Source of the DNA: an uncultured Anaeroplasmataceae bacterium
Lineage (GTDB): Bacteria > Bacillota_I > Bacilli_A > Acholeplasmatales > Anaeroplasmataceae
Assembly (NCBI GenBank): GCA_910584005.1
Contig: CAJTXR010000003.1
Span: forward strand, 124,001 to 188,000
Reading direction: 5' to 3'
DNA length: 64,000 nucleotides
Shown here: positions 33,964 through 42,691 of the stretch, one piece after another
Position numbering within the stretch: the stretch's first letter is position 1
Layout of the letters: the number at the start of each line of letters is the position of its first letter
The notes under the pieces: model-generated
Databases searched by the model: none
What the model was told of the DNA's origin: nothing
Seen by the model: only the letters and a program-made list of their open reading frames with translations
Translations under genes and position numbers: made by a program

Positions 33964-34785
33964 ATGATTTATGAAAAAGCATATGCAAAAATAAACTTTG
34001 CTTTAGCAGTAGGAAAAGAACAGAATGGATATCATGAGGTGAAAAACTTAATGGTTCCGATTGATCTATATGATGAATTATTTTTTCAAAAATCACAGGA
34101 TATTAAAATTGATTGTGAAGTGGAAATCAAAGAGAATATTTGTTTAAAAGCAATTCTTTTGTTTAAAGAAAAATTTCATATTCAAGAAGGGGTTAACTTG
34201 TTTTTAAAGAAAAATATTCCTATTATGGCGGGACTAGCTGGCGGGAGCAGTGATGCTGCGGCGACTCTTCGAGGTTTAAATCGTTTGTTTGATACTAAGG
34301 CATCTTTTGAACAGTTAAATGAGATTGCTTGTCAATTAGGGTCAGATGTTCCTTTTTTCTTGCAAAATAAGGTTGCCTTATGTACAGGAAGAGGAGAGAT
34401 TGTCGAGCCGTTAGATGTTGATTTTAAAAATATAAATTTTTTATTAATTAAGCCGGGTTTTGGGTTGTCCACAAAAGAGGTTTACCAAAAATATATTGAA
34501 ATAAAGATTCATTCTGATACGGAAATAGAAAAGATTATTGATTCTGCCAGCAAGCGAGATTTTGTTTTATTAGATCAATTCTTATTTAATGATTTAGAAG
34601 ATATTGCTTTAGAAATATCTAAGGAATTAAAGGATTTATTTAATCAATTAGAACGATTAAGTTATTCCCCTCACATTAGTGGAAGTGGTCCTTCTATATT
34701 TATTTTAGATGCGAAGACAGAAGATTTGGAAAATATAAAAAAAATTGATCCTACGTTGCAACTTTATTTATGTCATACGATTTAA
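33964..34785 (+). CDS. ispE: 4-diphosphocytidyl-2-C-methyl-D-erythritol kinase
   Basis: IspE phosphorylates CDP-methylerythritol in the MEP isoprenoid pathway. The 273-residue GHMP kinase has AYAKINFALAVG near the start and the ATP loop IPIMAGLAGGSSDAAATLRGLN. SDVPFFLQNKVALCTGRGE and the closing HISGSGPSIFILD complete the pattern. Only this MEP gene is in the window. It is the last gene of the run beginning at 30552, with a hairpin terminator directly downstream. GGATGTGAGGAA precedes the ATG. Confidence 0.95.
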   Translation: MIYEKAYAKINFALAVGKEQNGYHEVKNLMVPIDLYDELFFQKSQDIKIDCEVEIKENICLKAILLFKEKFHIQEGVNLFLKKNIPIMAGLAGGSSDAAATLRGLNRLFDTKASFEQLNEIACQLGSDVPFFLQNKVALCTGRGEIVEPLDVDFKNINFLLIKPGFGLSTKEVYQKYIEIKIHSDTEIEKIIDSASKRDFVLLDQFLFNDLEDIALEISKELKDLFNQLERLSYSPHISGSGPSIFILDAKTEDLENIKKIDPTLQLYLCHTI

Positions 34786-34789
34786 AAGG

Positions 34790-34814
34790 CACTTCTCTAT
34801 GAAGTGTTTTTTTA
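34790..34814 (+). terminator. Intrinsic terminator after ispE
   Basis: CACTTC (34790-34795) pairs with GAAGTG (34801-34806) around TCTAT, followed by a T run. It starts 5 nt after the ispE stop. Confidence 0.75.
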
Positions 34815-34888
34815 AATTATTTTGTAAAATTATGGGGTTTATTGCATAAATAAAACATTGCTTAGATAGAATATAGATAGGTGAAACT

Positions 34889-35986
34889 ATGACAATTTTA
34901 ATTCTTTCTATCTGTCTAATTTTATATTTTATGGCAATGTATACATTGATTGAATTAACATTGCGTGCCTTTCAAACAAAACGTCGGTGTACATGGATGT
35001 TAATTCTTTTATTTTTTTGTACAATTCCAATGTTTTGTGTTTTAGATTATATTCATCGTGGCAATTTATTTATTGAAATAATGGCAACGCTTGGGTACTT
35101 TATTCTTGCTTTTTTAATTTATTATATGTTATCTTTACTCGCAATAATTATAATTCGTTTTATATATAATGTTATAAAAAAACAAAGAACCTATTGGTAT
35201 GATAAAATAACAATCTTTATTGGAACTGGTATGAGTATTGTAATTTGTCTTATGGGGATTCTTTGTGCTCAAATCCCTGTATATACAGAGCACTATTTTC
35301 ATTTGGGATTACAAGAACCTATGAAAGCGTTGATTCTTTCTGATATTCATTATCAATCTACAGGATCTATGCTTTCTTTAAAACGAATGGTAGAACAAAT
35401 TAACCAACAAACCCCAGATATTGTTTTTTTAGTTGGAGATGTATTTGATAACCACATTAAAAATATAAATAAAGAACAATTCATTTATGAAACGAATCAA
35501 ATTCAATCTAAATATGGTGTATACGCAGTTACTGGGAATCATGAATTTATTAATAATTCGTTAACAGAAATAGAAGAATTTTATATTGGAAGCCAAATTC
35601 ATTTATTGATTGATGAGGAAGTTCAAATTGCAAATCAATTTCGAATTTATGGTCGAATGGATTATAAAGGTAGAAGAGAAAATAACAAATTTTATTTATC
35701 TAAAAGTAAACTACCTTTAATCGTATTAGATCATCAGCCTCAATTTTTTAGAGAAGCAAAAGAACAAGGTGCTATTCTTCAGTTTTCAGGTCATACACAC
35801 AACGGGCAAATTTTTCCTGGAAATCTGTTTTTGTTTTTTTTAAATCAAATCCTTTATAAAAGTCCATCTGATAAGGTACATAAGTATGATGATTTTACTT
35901 TATCAATTACTAGAGGGTATGGCACATGGGGATTTCCAATGCGGTTAACCGGGGCTAGTCAAATCATGATTTATCATTTCACATAA
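34889..35986 (+). CDS. Membrane-anchored metallophosphoesterase (YkuE/YaeI-like)
   Basis: This 365-residue protein has about four membrane helices in the first 130 residues. A calcineurin-like phosphoesterase domain follows, with the motifs SDIHY, VGDVFDN, GNHEF and SGHTHNG. The predicted metal-binding domain follows a last helix near 110-130. Such proteins hydrolyse phosphomonoesters or diesters of lipids or nucleotides; no substrate can be read here. AGGTGAAACT precedes the ATG. It stands alone between ispE and murA. Confidence 0.9.
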   Translation: MTILILSICLILYFMAMYTLIELTLRAFQTKRRCTWMLILLFFCTIPMFCVLDYIHRGNLFIEIMATLGYFILAFLIYYMLSLLAIIIIRFIYNVIKKQRTYWYDKITIFIGTGMSIVICLMGILCAQIPVYTEHYFHLGLQEPMKALILSDIHYQSTGSMLSLKRMVEQINQQTPDIVFLVGDVFDNHIKNINKEQFIYETNQIQSKYGVYAVTGNHEFINNSLTEIEEFYIGSQIHLLIDEEVQIANQFRIYGRMDYKGRRENNKFYLSKSKLPLIVLDHQPQFFREAKEQGAILQFSGHTHNGQIFPGNLFLFFLNQILYKSPSDKVHKYDDFTLSITRGYGTWGFPMRLTGASQIMIYHFT

Positions 35987-36037
35987 AATAAACATTTCCC
36001 CATTCTTTATTGCATAGTCTTTATTAGGTGATGAGGA

Positions 36038-37279
36038 TTGAATATTAAAGTTATGGGTGGTGGAGTGATCAAAGGGCATGTTGCTTGTTCGGGAGCGAAA
36101 AATGCAAGTATTCCATTACTATGTGCAAGTTTACTTGCGAAAGGAAAGGTTTTGCTTAGAAATGTACCTCGAATTCGGGATGTTTTAGATATATGTTCCA
36201 TCTTAAAACATTTAGATTGTAAGGTTGTCTTTAAAGGGCATACTATGCTTATTGATAATACAAATTTAAAATACAAGCCTTTGTTATTTGAGGAGTGCCA
36301 AAGAATACGAGGCTCTTATTATTTTATTGGTGTTTTTTTGACTTTGTTTTCTAAATGCGAAATTTTACTTCCGGGTGGCTGTAAAATAGGGGCTCGCCCA
36401 ATTGATATTCATTTAGAAGCCTTTACGGATTTGGGATATGAGTACACAATTACAGATCAAGTTTTATCGGTTTATAAAAAGAAAGCAGTTAAAGAAGTTC
36501 ATCTTACATTAAAAAATAAAAGTGTTGGAGCATCTTTAAATGCTTGTTTTGCGGGATTATCTTTACAGCAATTTGTAATGGATAATGTTTTGTTTGAACC
36601 CGAAGGAAAAGATGTAATTGAATTCTTAAATCAATTAGGGTATCCAGTTTTGTTTTCTAATGAAAAGATAACTTATCAAAAAAAGAATTTAGAATTCAAA
36701 TTAACAAAACATACGGTTGTTTCAGACCGAATTGAAGCTCTGACTTATACGGTTTTAGGGCTTTTAGCAGGAGATATCACGATTAAAAAGGTAGAAACAA
36801 AAGATTTAGAATTGCCTTTAACCATTTTAAAAAAAGCAGGATTTCTTATTTCTTTTACAGAAAATGAAATAAAAGCCAAAAAAAGCAAAGGAAACCCAAT
36901 GGAAATTACAACAGAAGTTTATCCTGGTTTTCCAACAGATGCTCAATCTTTGTTTGGCGTTTTATATACAAGAACGAATGGCCAATCTAATATGCAAGAA
37001 AATATTTTTGAAAATCGAATGCATATTTATTATGATTTAATGGATTCAGGAGTAGAGTGCCTCATTAAAAATAATAAAGCAATTGTTGAAGGAACAGATC
37101 AAATTCAATTAAAAAATTATAAAGCCTATGATTTAAGACATGGGGCAGCTCTTTTATTGCTGGCTTTAGCAAATGAAGGAGAAGCATTAATTTCTAATTT
37201 TGATTATGTTTTAAGAGGCTATGATGATATTTTAAACAAAGTGAAAGCATTGGGTGGTAAGATTGAAATTATATCATAA
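36038..37279 (+). CDS. murA: UDP-N-acetylglucosamine 1-carboxyvinyltransferase
   Basis: MurA adds PEP to UDP-GlcNAc, the first committed step of peptidoglycan synthesis. The 413-residue protein has the two-domain inside-out barrel with SGAKNASIPLL, the PEP-reacting cysteine in LPGGCKIGARPIDIH, YPGFPTDAQSLF, NIFENRMH and DLRHGAALLLL. All catalytic residues are intact, including the cysteine that reacts with fosfomycin. The start is a TTG at 36038, supported by AGGTGATGAGGA just upstream (36026-36037). It is a single gene with no terminator I can identify after it. It may be one of two MurA copies as in other Firmicutes. Confidence 0.93.
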   Translation: MNIKVMGGGVIKGHVACSGAKNASIPLLCASLLAKGKVLLRNVPRIRDVLDICSILKHLDCKVVFKGHTMLIDNTNLKYKPLLFEECQRIRGSYYFIGVFLTLFSKCEILLPGGCKIGARPIDIHLEAFTDLGYEYTITDQVLSVYKKKAVKEVHLTLKNKSVGASLNACFAGLSLQQFVMDNVLFEPEGKDVIEFLNQLGYPVLFSNEKITYQKKNLEFKLTKHTVVSDRIEALTYTVLGLLAGDITIKKVETKDLELPLTILKKAGFLISFTENEIKAKKSKGNPMEITTEVYPGFPTDAQSLFGVLYTRTNGQSNMQENIFENRMHIYYDLMDSGVECLIKNNKAIVEGTDQIQLKNYKAYDLRHGAALLLLALANEGEALISNFDYVLRGYDDILNKVKALGGKIEIIS

Positions 37280-37325
37280 TGAAATCAAATATTTGTTTTA
37301 TAAGTTGGTTTTTCGTGTCTAGTTT

Positions 37326-37332
37326 TGTCGAA
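37326..37332 (+). promoter_or_regulatory. 0A-box-like site upstream of the peptidase gene
   Basis: TGTCGAA is a perfect 0A-box match, 71 nt before the ATG at 37403 and upstream of the palindromic -10. Whether it binds Spo0A is unknown, since this heptamer is expected by chance several times in a window of this size. Confidence 0.35.
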
Positions 37333-37360
37333 ACGCTTTAATTCCCTTTTCTGATGTGAT

Positions 37361-37379
37361 ATTCTTATAATATAAGAAT
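37361..37379. promoter_or_regulatory. 19-bp perfect palindrome over the peptidase promoter
   Basis: ATTCTTATA (37361-37369) and TATAAGAAT (37371-37379) are perfect complements around one A. The palindrome contains the -10 TATAAT (37366-37371), so a protein bound there would block the polymerase. The -35 region at 17 nt is poor. Confidence 0.5.
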
Positions 37380-37402
37380 GACATATAAGGAGATGATTGA
37401 TT

Positions 37403-38821
37403 ATGAAAAAAATTTCTCTGTTGTTTATTTTTTTGATCGTGCTACCTTTTTCTTTAATCGTTTCAGCAAATGATGATTTTAATTTTTGTGATTTTTCGGA
37501 TAGCAAGAAAATCATAGTAATAGAAGAATTACGTGATTTTTCTGGGAACTCTTTTAAACTTTATGAATTGGAAAATGGATATGCAATATATTCAATAAAA
37601 GAAAATATAGAAATTTTCATTGAAGGCTCTTATGAGTCTAATTCCCCATATTATACATTTTTAAATAAAAATCAATTATATTATTTAGGTCCAGGAAATT
37701 ACTATTATCTCGAAGAAAATAAAGTAAAGAATATTTTAAATAATGAATATTATCATTTAAATGACATAAGTTTTTCTTACGAATTACCAACTGTGATTTC
37801 TACTTTTAACACCAGCTCTATTCCTAATGAAAATCAAACATTGATTGATAGTAATGGATTTATTCAAATTAAATATGGCGAATATTTTAATAAACTAAGA
37901 GATTTTCCTTTTAATTATTTTGGGGATTGTGGACTTGTGGCATTATCTATATTATTAGGATATTTGGATACATTTTATAATGATGATTTCTTGCCAGATG
38001 ATGTGACAGCAACCGCAAAACATTATAAAGTTGTCAATGGCACATACGTATTAGATTATAAAAGAGAAGAATACTTAGTAAGTAAAGTAAGAGAAAAATA
38101 TGTTGAAGATGACACTTACGATTTGACTCGCTGGAGCCAAGTACCAGGCACAACACAAGGCTTAAAAGATTATTTGTTTGATAATTATCTTCATACTTTC
38201 TTTATAGGTGATGATGATAACGGTTATCCGATGTTTAATGGGGAATTAAAAGATACAATGCATGATTATATGAAAGATAACTGCCCTCATTTATTAAATT
38301 CTGTGCGTATCAGCGATGGGCAAATTATAAATACCCATAAAAATACTAAACAATTATTAGACAATGGAATTCCTGTCATTTTAGTATTGAGCTCGTTTAG
38401 CGATTCAAATGGGATAAAATATAAAAAAGGGCATGATGTAGTAGCATATGGATATAAAGATGATAAATTCTTAGTTCATAGTGGGTGGTATGGTGATAAT
38501 GCAATTATATTAAGTGAGGCATCAATTTATGGGTATTATGCTTTGGAATACATAGGGGAACACGTTCATTCTAAAAATTTAAATATGGTGTCTGGACATA
38601 CGCTAAGATATGTTTGTGGATGTGGGTATATACAAAATGATAATCAACATATATATTATGCTAAAAGTTATAATTTCAAACAGCATCGGTATTCTTGTTC
38701 TTGTGGGTCAGAATATTTTGAAAACCATTCCTTTATTACAATAAATGAAGGAGTGATAGGTGATGAAGCTATTCCTAAAATATCTAGATGTAGTATATGT
38801 GGGTATCAAAAACCTTTTTAA
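37403..38821 (+). CDS. Secreted cysteine-peptidase-like protein with CxCG tail
   Basis: This 472-residue secreted protein has a signal peptide (about 1-22, MKKISLLFIFLIVLPFSLIV then SAN). An N-terminal domain of about 130 residues that I do not recognise comes before a papain/C39-like fold with GDCGLVA (Cys176) and GHDVVAYGY (His344). An Asp/Asn near 365 would complete a triad. The last 90 residues carry three CxCG-like or CxxC motifs (VCGCGY, CSCGSEYFE and CSICGY), which resemble a zinc or repeat tail. AAGGAGATG before the ATG at 37403 sets the start. The nearby promoter has a palindrome and a 0A box. It could be a peptidase, a spore or surface protein, or a toxin-like factor. Confidence 0.72.
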   Translation: MKKISLLFIFLIVLPFSLIVSANDDFNFCDFSDSKKIIVIEELRDFSGNSFKLYELENGYAIYSIKENIEIFIEGSYESNSPYYTFLNKNQLYYLGPGNYYYLEENKVKNILNNEYYHLNDISFSYELPTVISTFNTSSIPNENQTLIDSNGFIQIKYGEYFNKLRDFPFNYFGDCGLVALSILLGYLDTFYNDDFLPDDVTATAKHYKVVNGTYVLDYKREEYLVSKVREKYVEDDTYDLTRWSQVPGTTQGLKDYLFDNYLHTFFIGDDDNGYPMFNGELKDTMHDYMKDNCPHLLNSVRISDGQIINTHKNTKQLLDNGIPVILVLSSFSDSNGIKYKKGHDVVAYGYKDDKFLVHSGWYGDNAIILSEASIYGYYALEYIGEHVHSKNLNMVSGHTLRYVCGCGYIQNDNQHIYYAKSYNFKQHRYSCSCGSEYFENHSFITINEGVIGDEAIPKISRCSICGYQKPF

Positions 38822-38850
38822 GTTTTACATTGAACAGAAGGAGAATGCAA

Positions 38851-39369
38851 ATGGAAGAAATAAAGAAAAAATATAAGAATAAATATTTACTGCTTGTGGT
38901 TGTTTGTTCTTGTGCTTTACTTTTGGCATCGGTTGAAAGTATATTATTAGCGATTGATGCCACGAATTACATATTAGTTGAACTTGTATTTTTTGCTGCA
39001 GTATGGCTAGGAGTTTTCATTTATGCGGGGATATTTAAAAGGGAGAATAAAACGAAATGGAATTTCACAATTTTAATTTTGTTTTTATCTTGGTTTGGAT
39101 CTTTTGTTAGTTTAGGTTTTTCTTTTTTAAAATGCCATTATACATCTTTTGAAACATCCGTGTGGGAGTATATATTTCCTTGTGTTTTTAGGGTATCTCG
39201 TTATTTAATTGAGTTTGTTGATGGGCATCGCGTTATTGTGCCAGGTCTTGCACCACGTAGCGTTCTATATGATTTTTATTTCAATTGGTTAATTTCATTT
39301 ATTATGTGTATAGGTTCTATCACGCTTTATATAAAAGAAATGATGAGGCTCAAAAAGAAGCAGAATTAA
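38851..39369 (+). CDS. Small polytopic membrane protein
   Basis: I do not recognise this 172-residue protein. It has four probable membrane helices (near residues 11-35, 42-66, 74-98 and 138-165) and a basic, charged tail. The start at 38851 is chosen because AGAAGGAGA lies 6-14 nt upstream; a nearer ATG at 38845 would overlap the site. It follows the secreted peptidase by 29 nt and is probably co-transcribed, which hints at a helper, immunity or anchoring role. A terminator hairpin follows before the ribosomal operon. Confidence 0.7.
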   Translation: MEEIKKKYKNKYLLLVVVCSCALLLASVESILLAIDATNYILVELVFFAAVWLGVFIYAGIFKRENKTKWNFTILILFLSWFGSFVSLGFSFLKCHYTSFETSVWEYIFPCVFRVSRYLIEFVDGHRVIVPGLAPRSVLYDFYFNWLISFIMCIGSITLYIKEMMRLKKKQN

Positions 39370-39383
39370 ATGTGATTTATTAG

Positions 39384-39405
39384 GGAAGCAAATTGCTTCC
39401 TTTTT
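39384..39405 (+). terminator. Intrinsic terminator before the S10 operon
   Basis: GGAAGC (39384-39389) pairs with GCTTCC (39395-39400) around AAATT, followed by TTTTT. It insulates the ribosomal promoter from the upstream operon. Confidence 0.75.
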
Positions 39406-39431
39406 CTTTTTTAAAAAAACAAAATTTCTTC

Positions 39432-39460
39432 TTGAAATTGTTTTAAATATGCGTTATAAT
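39432..39460 (+). promoter_or_regulatory. Strong sigma-A promoter of the S10 operon
   Basis: TTGAAA (39432-39437) and TATAAT (39455-39460) are separated by exactly 17 nt. This is the best promoter upstream of the ribosomal gene block and leaves a leader of about 130 nt before rpsJ. Confidence 0.8.
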
Positions 39461-39598
39461 ATGAAAGCTTGCGTGCAAGCATATATTAGCTGTGAAGTGG
39501 GAGGTTGCCGACACACTGAGAAACGTTGTCATTGCAATGTATCGGGTTTTCTCATGGAGCAAGTCTATACAAGATTATAGGCGAAAGGAGTTTAAAAA
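39461..39598 (+). promoter_or_regulatory. Structured 5' leader of the S10 operon
   Basis: The leader contains three hairpins. GCTTGC/GCAAGC is at the expected transcript start (39467-39480). TGAGAAA pairs with TTTCTCA (39517-39554) and encloses a CATTGCAATG inner stem. GTCTATA pairs with TATAGGC (39563-39582), just before the rpsJ ribosome site (AAAGGAG). The sequence is structured rather than coding. In E. coli, L4 binds the S10 leader to repress; whether the same holds here is unproven. Confidence 0.55.
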
Positions 39599-39904
39599 AT
39601 GGCAAAATCAAAAATTAGAATTCGTTTAAAATCTTATGATCACAGATTGTTAGATTTATCAGCAAAGAAGATTGTTGATAGCGTAAAGAAGACAGGTTCA
39701 ACTGTAAATGGACCAGTACCTCTTCCAACTGAAAAGGAAATCTTTACAATCTTACGTTCTCCTCACGTTAACAAGGATTCTCGTGAGCAATTTGAACGTA
39801 GAACACATAAGAGATTAATTGAAATCGTGGATCCAACTCCACAAACAATTGATGCTTTAATGCATATTGATTTACCTTCTGGTATTGATATTGTATTAAA
39901 GTAA
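39599..39904 (+). CDS. rpsJ: 30S ribosomal protein S10
   Basis: This 101-residue protein of the 30S head matches S10 throughout (KIRIRLKSYDHRLLD, GPVPLPTEKEIFTILRSPHVNKDSREQFERRTHKR in pieces). It also acts with NusB in antitermination in bacteria. As first gene of the operon it follows a structured leader. AAAGGAG precedes the ATG. The length is normal, with no oddities seen. Confidence 0.98.
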   Translation: MAKSKIRIRLKSYDHRLLDLSAKKIVDSVKKTGSTVNGPVPLPTEKEIFTILRSPHVNKDSREQFERRTHKRLIEIVDPTPQTIDALMHIDLPSGIDIVLK

Positions 39905-39935
39905 GAAAAAATAAAAGAAAAGAGGAAAAATTTCA

Positions 39936-40577
39936 ATGGCTAAGGGAATCTTAGGTAGAAAATTGGGCATGACTCAAATTTTCGATGCAGCTGGAAGTTT
40001 AATTCCAGTAACAATCATTGATGCAACTCCAAATGTTGTTTTACAGCATAAGACAGTTGAGAATGATGGGTATGTAGCTGTTCAAGTTGGTTTCTGTGAT
40101 AAGAGAGAAAACTTATCAAACAAACCTGAACAAGGCCATGTTGCAAAGGCAAACACTGCTCCTAAGCGCTTCATAAGAGAATTCCGTTTCTCAGAAGCAC
40201 AAGGAAATGAGTTATTATCTTACAACGTTGGTCAAGAAATTAAGTGTGATATATTTGCTGCTGGTGATGTGGTGGATGTAACTGGTACTTCAAAGGGTAA
40301 AGGATTTGCAGGTACAATTAAGCGTTACAATCATGCTCGTTTAAGAATGAGCCACGGTACATCAGCTTGTCATCGTATCGTAGGTTCTATGGGTCCTATT
40401 AAAGGAAATATGAAAGGTAAGAAAATGCCTGGTCATATGGGACACGAAACCGTAACATTACAAAATTTAGTTATTGCTGCTGTGGATACAGAAAGAAACT
40501 TAATCTTAGTTCGTGGGAATGTGCCAGGACCTAAGAAGGGTTTAGTTGTGATTAGAACAGCTGTAAAGACGAATTAA
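39936..40577 (+). CDS. rplC: 50S ribosomal protein L3
   Basis: This 213-residue L3 initiates 50S assembly and reaches the peptidyl transferase centre through a long loop. It begins GILGRKLGMTQIFD and contains GTSKGKGFAGTIKR and GHMGHETVTLQNL, the family-typical blocks. AGAGGAAAAATTTCA precedes the ATG. It lies between S10 and L4 in the standard S10-operon order, with a 31-nt gap before it. Confidence 0.98.
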   Translation: MAKGILGRKLGMTQIFDAAGSLIPVTIIDATPNVVLQHKTVENDGYVAVQVGFCDKRENLSNKPEQGHVAKANTAPKRFIREFRFSEAQGNELLSYNVGQEIKCDIFAAGDVVDVTGTSKGKGFAGTIKRYNHARLRMSHGTSACHRIVGSMGPIKGNMKGKKMPGHMGHETVTLQNLVIAAVDTERNLILVRGNVPGPKKGLVVIRTAVKTN

Positions 40578-40606
40578 TTTAAGAGATTGTAGAAAGGAGA
40601 TTTACT

Positions 40607-41236
40607 ATGCCAACTATAGCATTATTAAATCAGTCTGGAGAAAAAGTTAAAAATTTAAAGTTAAGTGATGAAATCTTCGGAATTGAACCTAATACACAAG
40701 TTATTTATGATGTTGTAAATGCACAAAGAGCTGCAATGCGTCAAGGAACACATGACACGAAAGGCCGTAGCGAAGTTCGTGGTGGTGGACGTAAGCCTTG
40801 GAGACAAAAAGGAACAGGACGTGCTCGTCAAGGATCTATCCGTGCTCCACAGTGGCGTGGTGGTGGAGTTGTGTTTGGACCTACTCCAAGAAGCTATGCA
40901 TTTAAATTAAATAAAAAAGTTAAGCAATTAGGTTTAAAATCAGTTTTATCTTATAAGGTAAAAGAAAGCAAATTTGTCGCAGTTGATGCAATCAAATTTG
41001 AAGAAATTAAAACTAAGAATTTCTTAAAGTTCTTAAGTGATATTAAGGTTGAGGGAAAAGCAATTGTTGTTTGTACTCCTGAAGAATTAACTGTTGAAGC
41101 AGTTATGTCTGCAAGAAACATTCCAAATGTTTTCCTTACACCAGTAAATAACGCAAGCGTTTATGAAATCTTATGCTATGATAAGATGGTCGTAACTGCT
41201 GGTGCGGTAGCTTATTATGAGGAGGAATTGAAGTAA
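40607..41236 (+). CDS. rplD: 50S ribosomal protein L4
   Basis: This 209-residue L4 lines the exit tunnel and in some bacteria represses its own operon by binding the S10 leader. The extended loop GGGRKPWRQKGTGRARQGSIR is seen in two pieces near residues 60-85. The C-terminal domain carries the usual beta/alpha pattern with ARNIPNVFLT. AAAGGAGA precedes the ATG. The stop is 1 nt from the next start. Confidence 0.97.
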   Translation: MPTIALLNQSGEKVKNLKLSDEIFGIEPNTQVIYDVVNAQRAAMRQGTHDTKGRSEVRGGGRKPWRQKGTGRARQGSIRAPQWRGGGVVFGPTPRSYAFKLNKKVKQLGLKSVLSYKVKESKFVAVDAIKFEEIKTKNFLKFLSDIKVEGKAIVVCTPEELTVEAVMSARNIPNVFLTPVNNASVYEILCYDKMVVTAGAVAYYEEELK

Positions 41237-41237
41237 T

Positions 41238-41525
41238 ATGACAAAAGCATTTGATATTATTCAAGGTCCAATCATTACTGAAAAATCAATGGCATTAAAA
41301 GAAAAAGAAAATAAGTATACTTTTAAGGTTGCAAAATCAGCAAACAAAGTAGAAATTAAAAAAGCTGTTGAAGAAATATTCAAAGTAAAGGTTGAAAGCG
41401 TAAATACAATCACAGTATTACCTAAGCGTAAGAAGGTTGGTAAATATGAAGGATTTGCTCCTGCATATAAAAAAGCCATTTGTAAACTTGCTAAGGATAA
41501 TAAGATTGACGCCTTCGAAATCTAA
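41238..41525 (+). CDS. rplW: 50S ribosomal protein L23
   Basis: This 95-residue L23 sits at the tunnel exit and docks SRP and trigger factor. It starts with IIQGPIITEKSMALKE, the typical L23 opening, and has the conserved VKVESVNTITVLPKRKK block. It is 1 nt from rplD and its ribosome site (GAGGAGG) lies inside the rplD coding end. Length and order are standard. Confidence 0.97.
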   Translation: MTKAFDIIQGPIITEKSMALKEKENKYTFKVAKSANKVEIKKAVEEIFKVKVESVNTITVLPKRKKVGKYEGFAPAYKKAICKLAKDNKIDAFEI

Positions 41526-41543
41526 TGAGGAGGAACTATTAAC

Positions 41544-42377
41544 ATGGCAGTTAGAAAATATAAGCCAACATCAAATGGTAGACGTAATATGTCAGTGTTA
41601 ACATTTGATGAAATTACAACAGATACTCCTGAAAAATCATTGTTAGCCCCTTTAAGTAAAAATGGTGGTCGTAATAATTCAGGAAAGATTACAGTTCGTC
41701 ATCAAGGTGGCGGAAATAAAAGAAAGTATCGTATCATTGATTTCAAGAGAAATAAAGATGTTATTCCAGCAACTGTTAAGACTATTGAATATGATCCTAA
41801 CAGAAGTGCAAACATTGCATTATTATTCTATGCAGATGGTGAAAAAAGATATATCCTAGCTCCTAAGGGTTTAAAGGTTGGAGATGTATTACTTTCTGGA
41901 GAAAAAGCAGATATCAAACCTGGTAATGCTATGGTAATTAATCAAATTCCAGTAGGTAGTTTAATTCATAATATTGAATTACATCCTGGTAAGGGTGGAC
42001 AAATTGCACGTAGTGCAGGTGTATCTGCTCAGATTTTAGGACGTGTCGATAATTATGTTCTTGTACGTCTTGGTAGTGGTGAGGTTCGTAAGATTTTAGC
42101 TACTTGTAAGGCTACAATTGGTGAGGTTGGTAATGAATCTCATGAGTTAGTTAGAATTGGTAAAGCAGGTAAAGCTCGTCATATGGGATTACGTCCTGAG
42201 GTACGTGGTTCAGTTATGAACCCTAACGATCACCCACATGGTGGTGGTGAAGGTAAGTGTCCAATTGGTCGTCCAACTCCTGTTACTCCATGGGGCAAGC
42301 CAGCTCTTGGTCTAAAAACTCGTAACACTAAGAAAGCTTCTACTAAGTTAATTGTACGTAGAAGAAACGACAGATAA
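41544..42377 (+). CDS. rplB: 50S ribosomal protein L2
   Basis: This 277-residue L2 is required for subunit association and peptidyl transfer. It begins AVRKYKPTSNGRRNMSV and has KNGGRNNSGKITVRHQGGG and the C-terminal MNPNDHPHGGGEGKCPIG block, including the functional histidine. TGAGGAGGAACTATTAAC precedes the ATG. Normal length and position. Confidence 0.98.
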   Translation: MAVRKYKPTSNGRRNMSVLTFDEITTDTPEKSLLAPLSKNGGRNNSGKITVRHQGGGNKRKYRIIDFKRNKDVIPATVKTIEYDPNRSANIALLFYADGEKRYILAPKGLKVGDVLLSGEKADIKPGNAMVINQIPVGSLIHNIELHPGKGGQIARSAGVSAQILGRVDNYVLVRLGSGEVRKILATCKATIGEVGNESHELVRIGKAGKARHMGLRPEVRGSVMNPNDHPHGGGEGKCPIGRPTPVTPWGKPALGLKTRNTKKASTKLIVRRRNDR

Positions 42378-42392
42378 TAAGGAGGAAATATT

Positions 42393-42671
42393 ATGGCTCG
42401 TTCAATTAAAAAAGGACCTTTTTGTGATGACCATTTAATGAAAAAGGTAGAAGCACAAAAAGAAAATCATGAGAAAAAGGTAATTCAAACTTGGTCTCGT
42501 AGATCAACAATTTTCCCTGCATTTATTGGTTTTACCATTGCAGTATATAACGGTCGTGAGCATGTTCCTGTTTATATTACAGAAGATATGGTAGGTCACA
42601 AGTTAGGTGAATTTGCTCCTACAAGAACTTACCGCGGACATGGCGCAGATGATAAGAAAGCAAAGAAATAG
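42393..42671 (+). CDS. rpsS: 30S ribosomal protein S19
   Basis: This 92-residue protein of the 30S head contacts the B1 bridge and S13. It starts ARSIKKGPFCDDHLMKKV and carries VYNGREHVPVYITEDMVGHKLGEFAPTRTYRGH in the family-typical order. AAGGAGGAAAT precedes the ATG. Standard position between L2 and L22. Confidence 0.98.
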   Translation: MARSIKKGPFCDDHLMKKVEAQKENHEKKVIQTWSRRSTIFPAFIGFTIAVYNGREHVPVYITEDMVGHKLGEFAPTRTYRGHGADDKKAKK

Positions 42672-42691
42672 TCTAAAGGAGGATTAATAAT

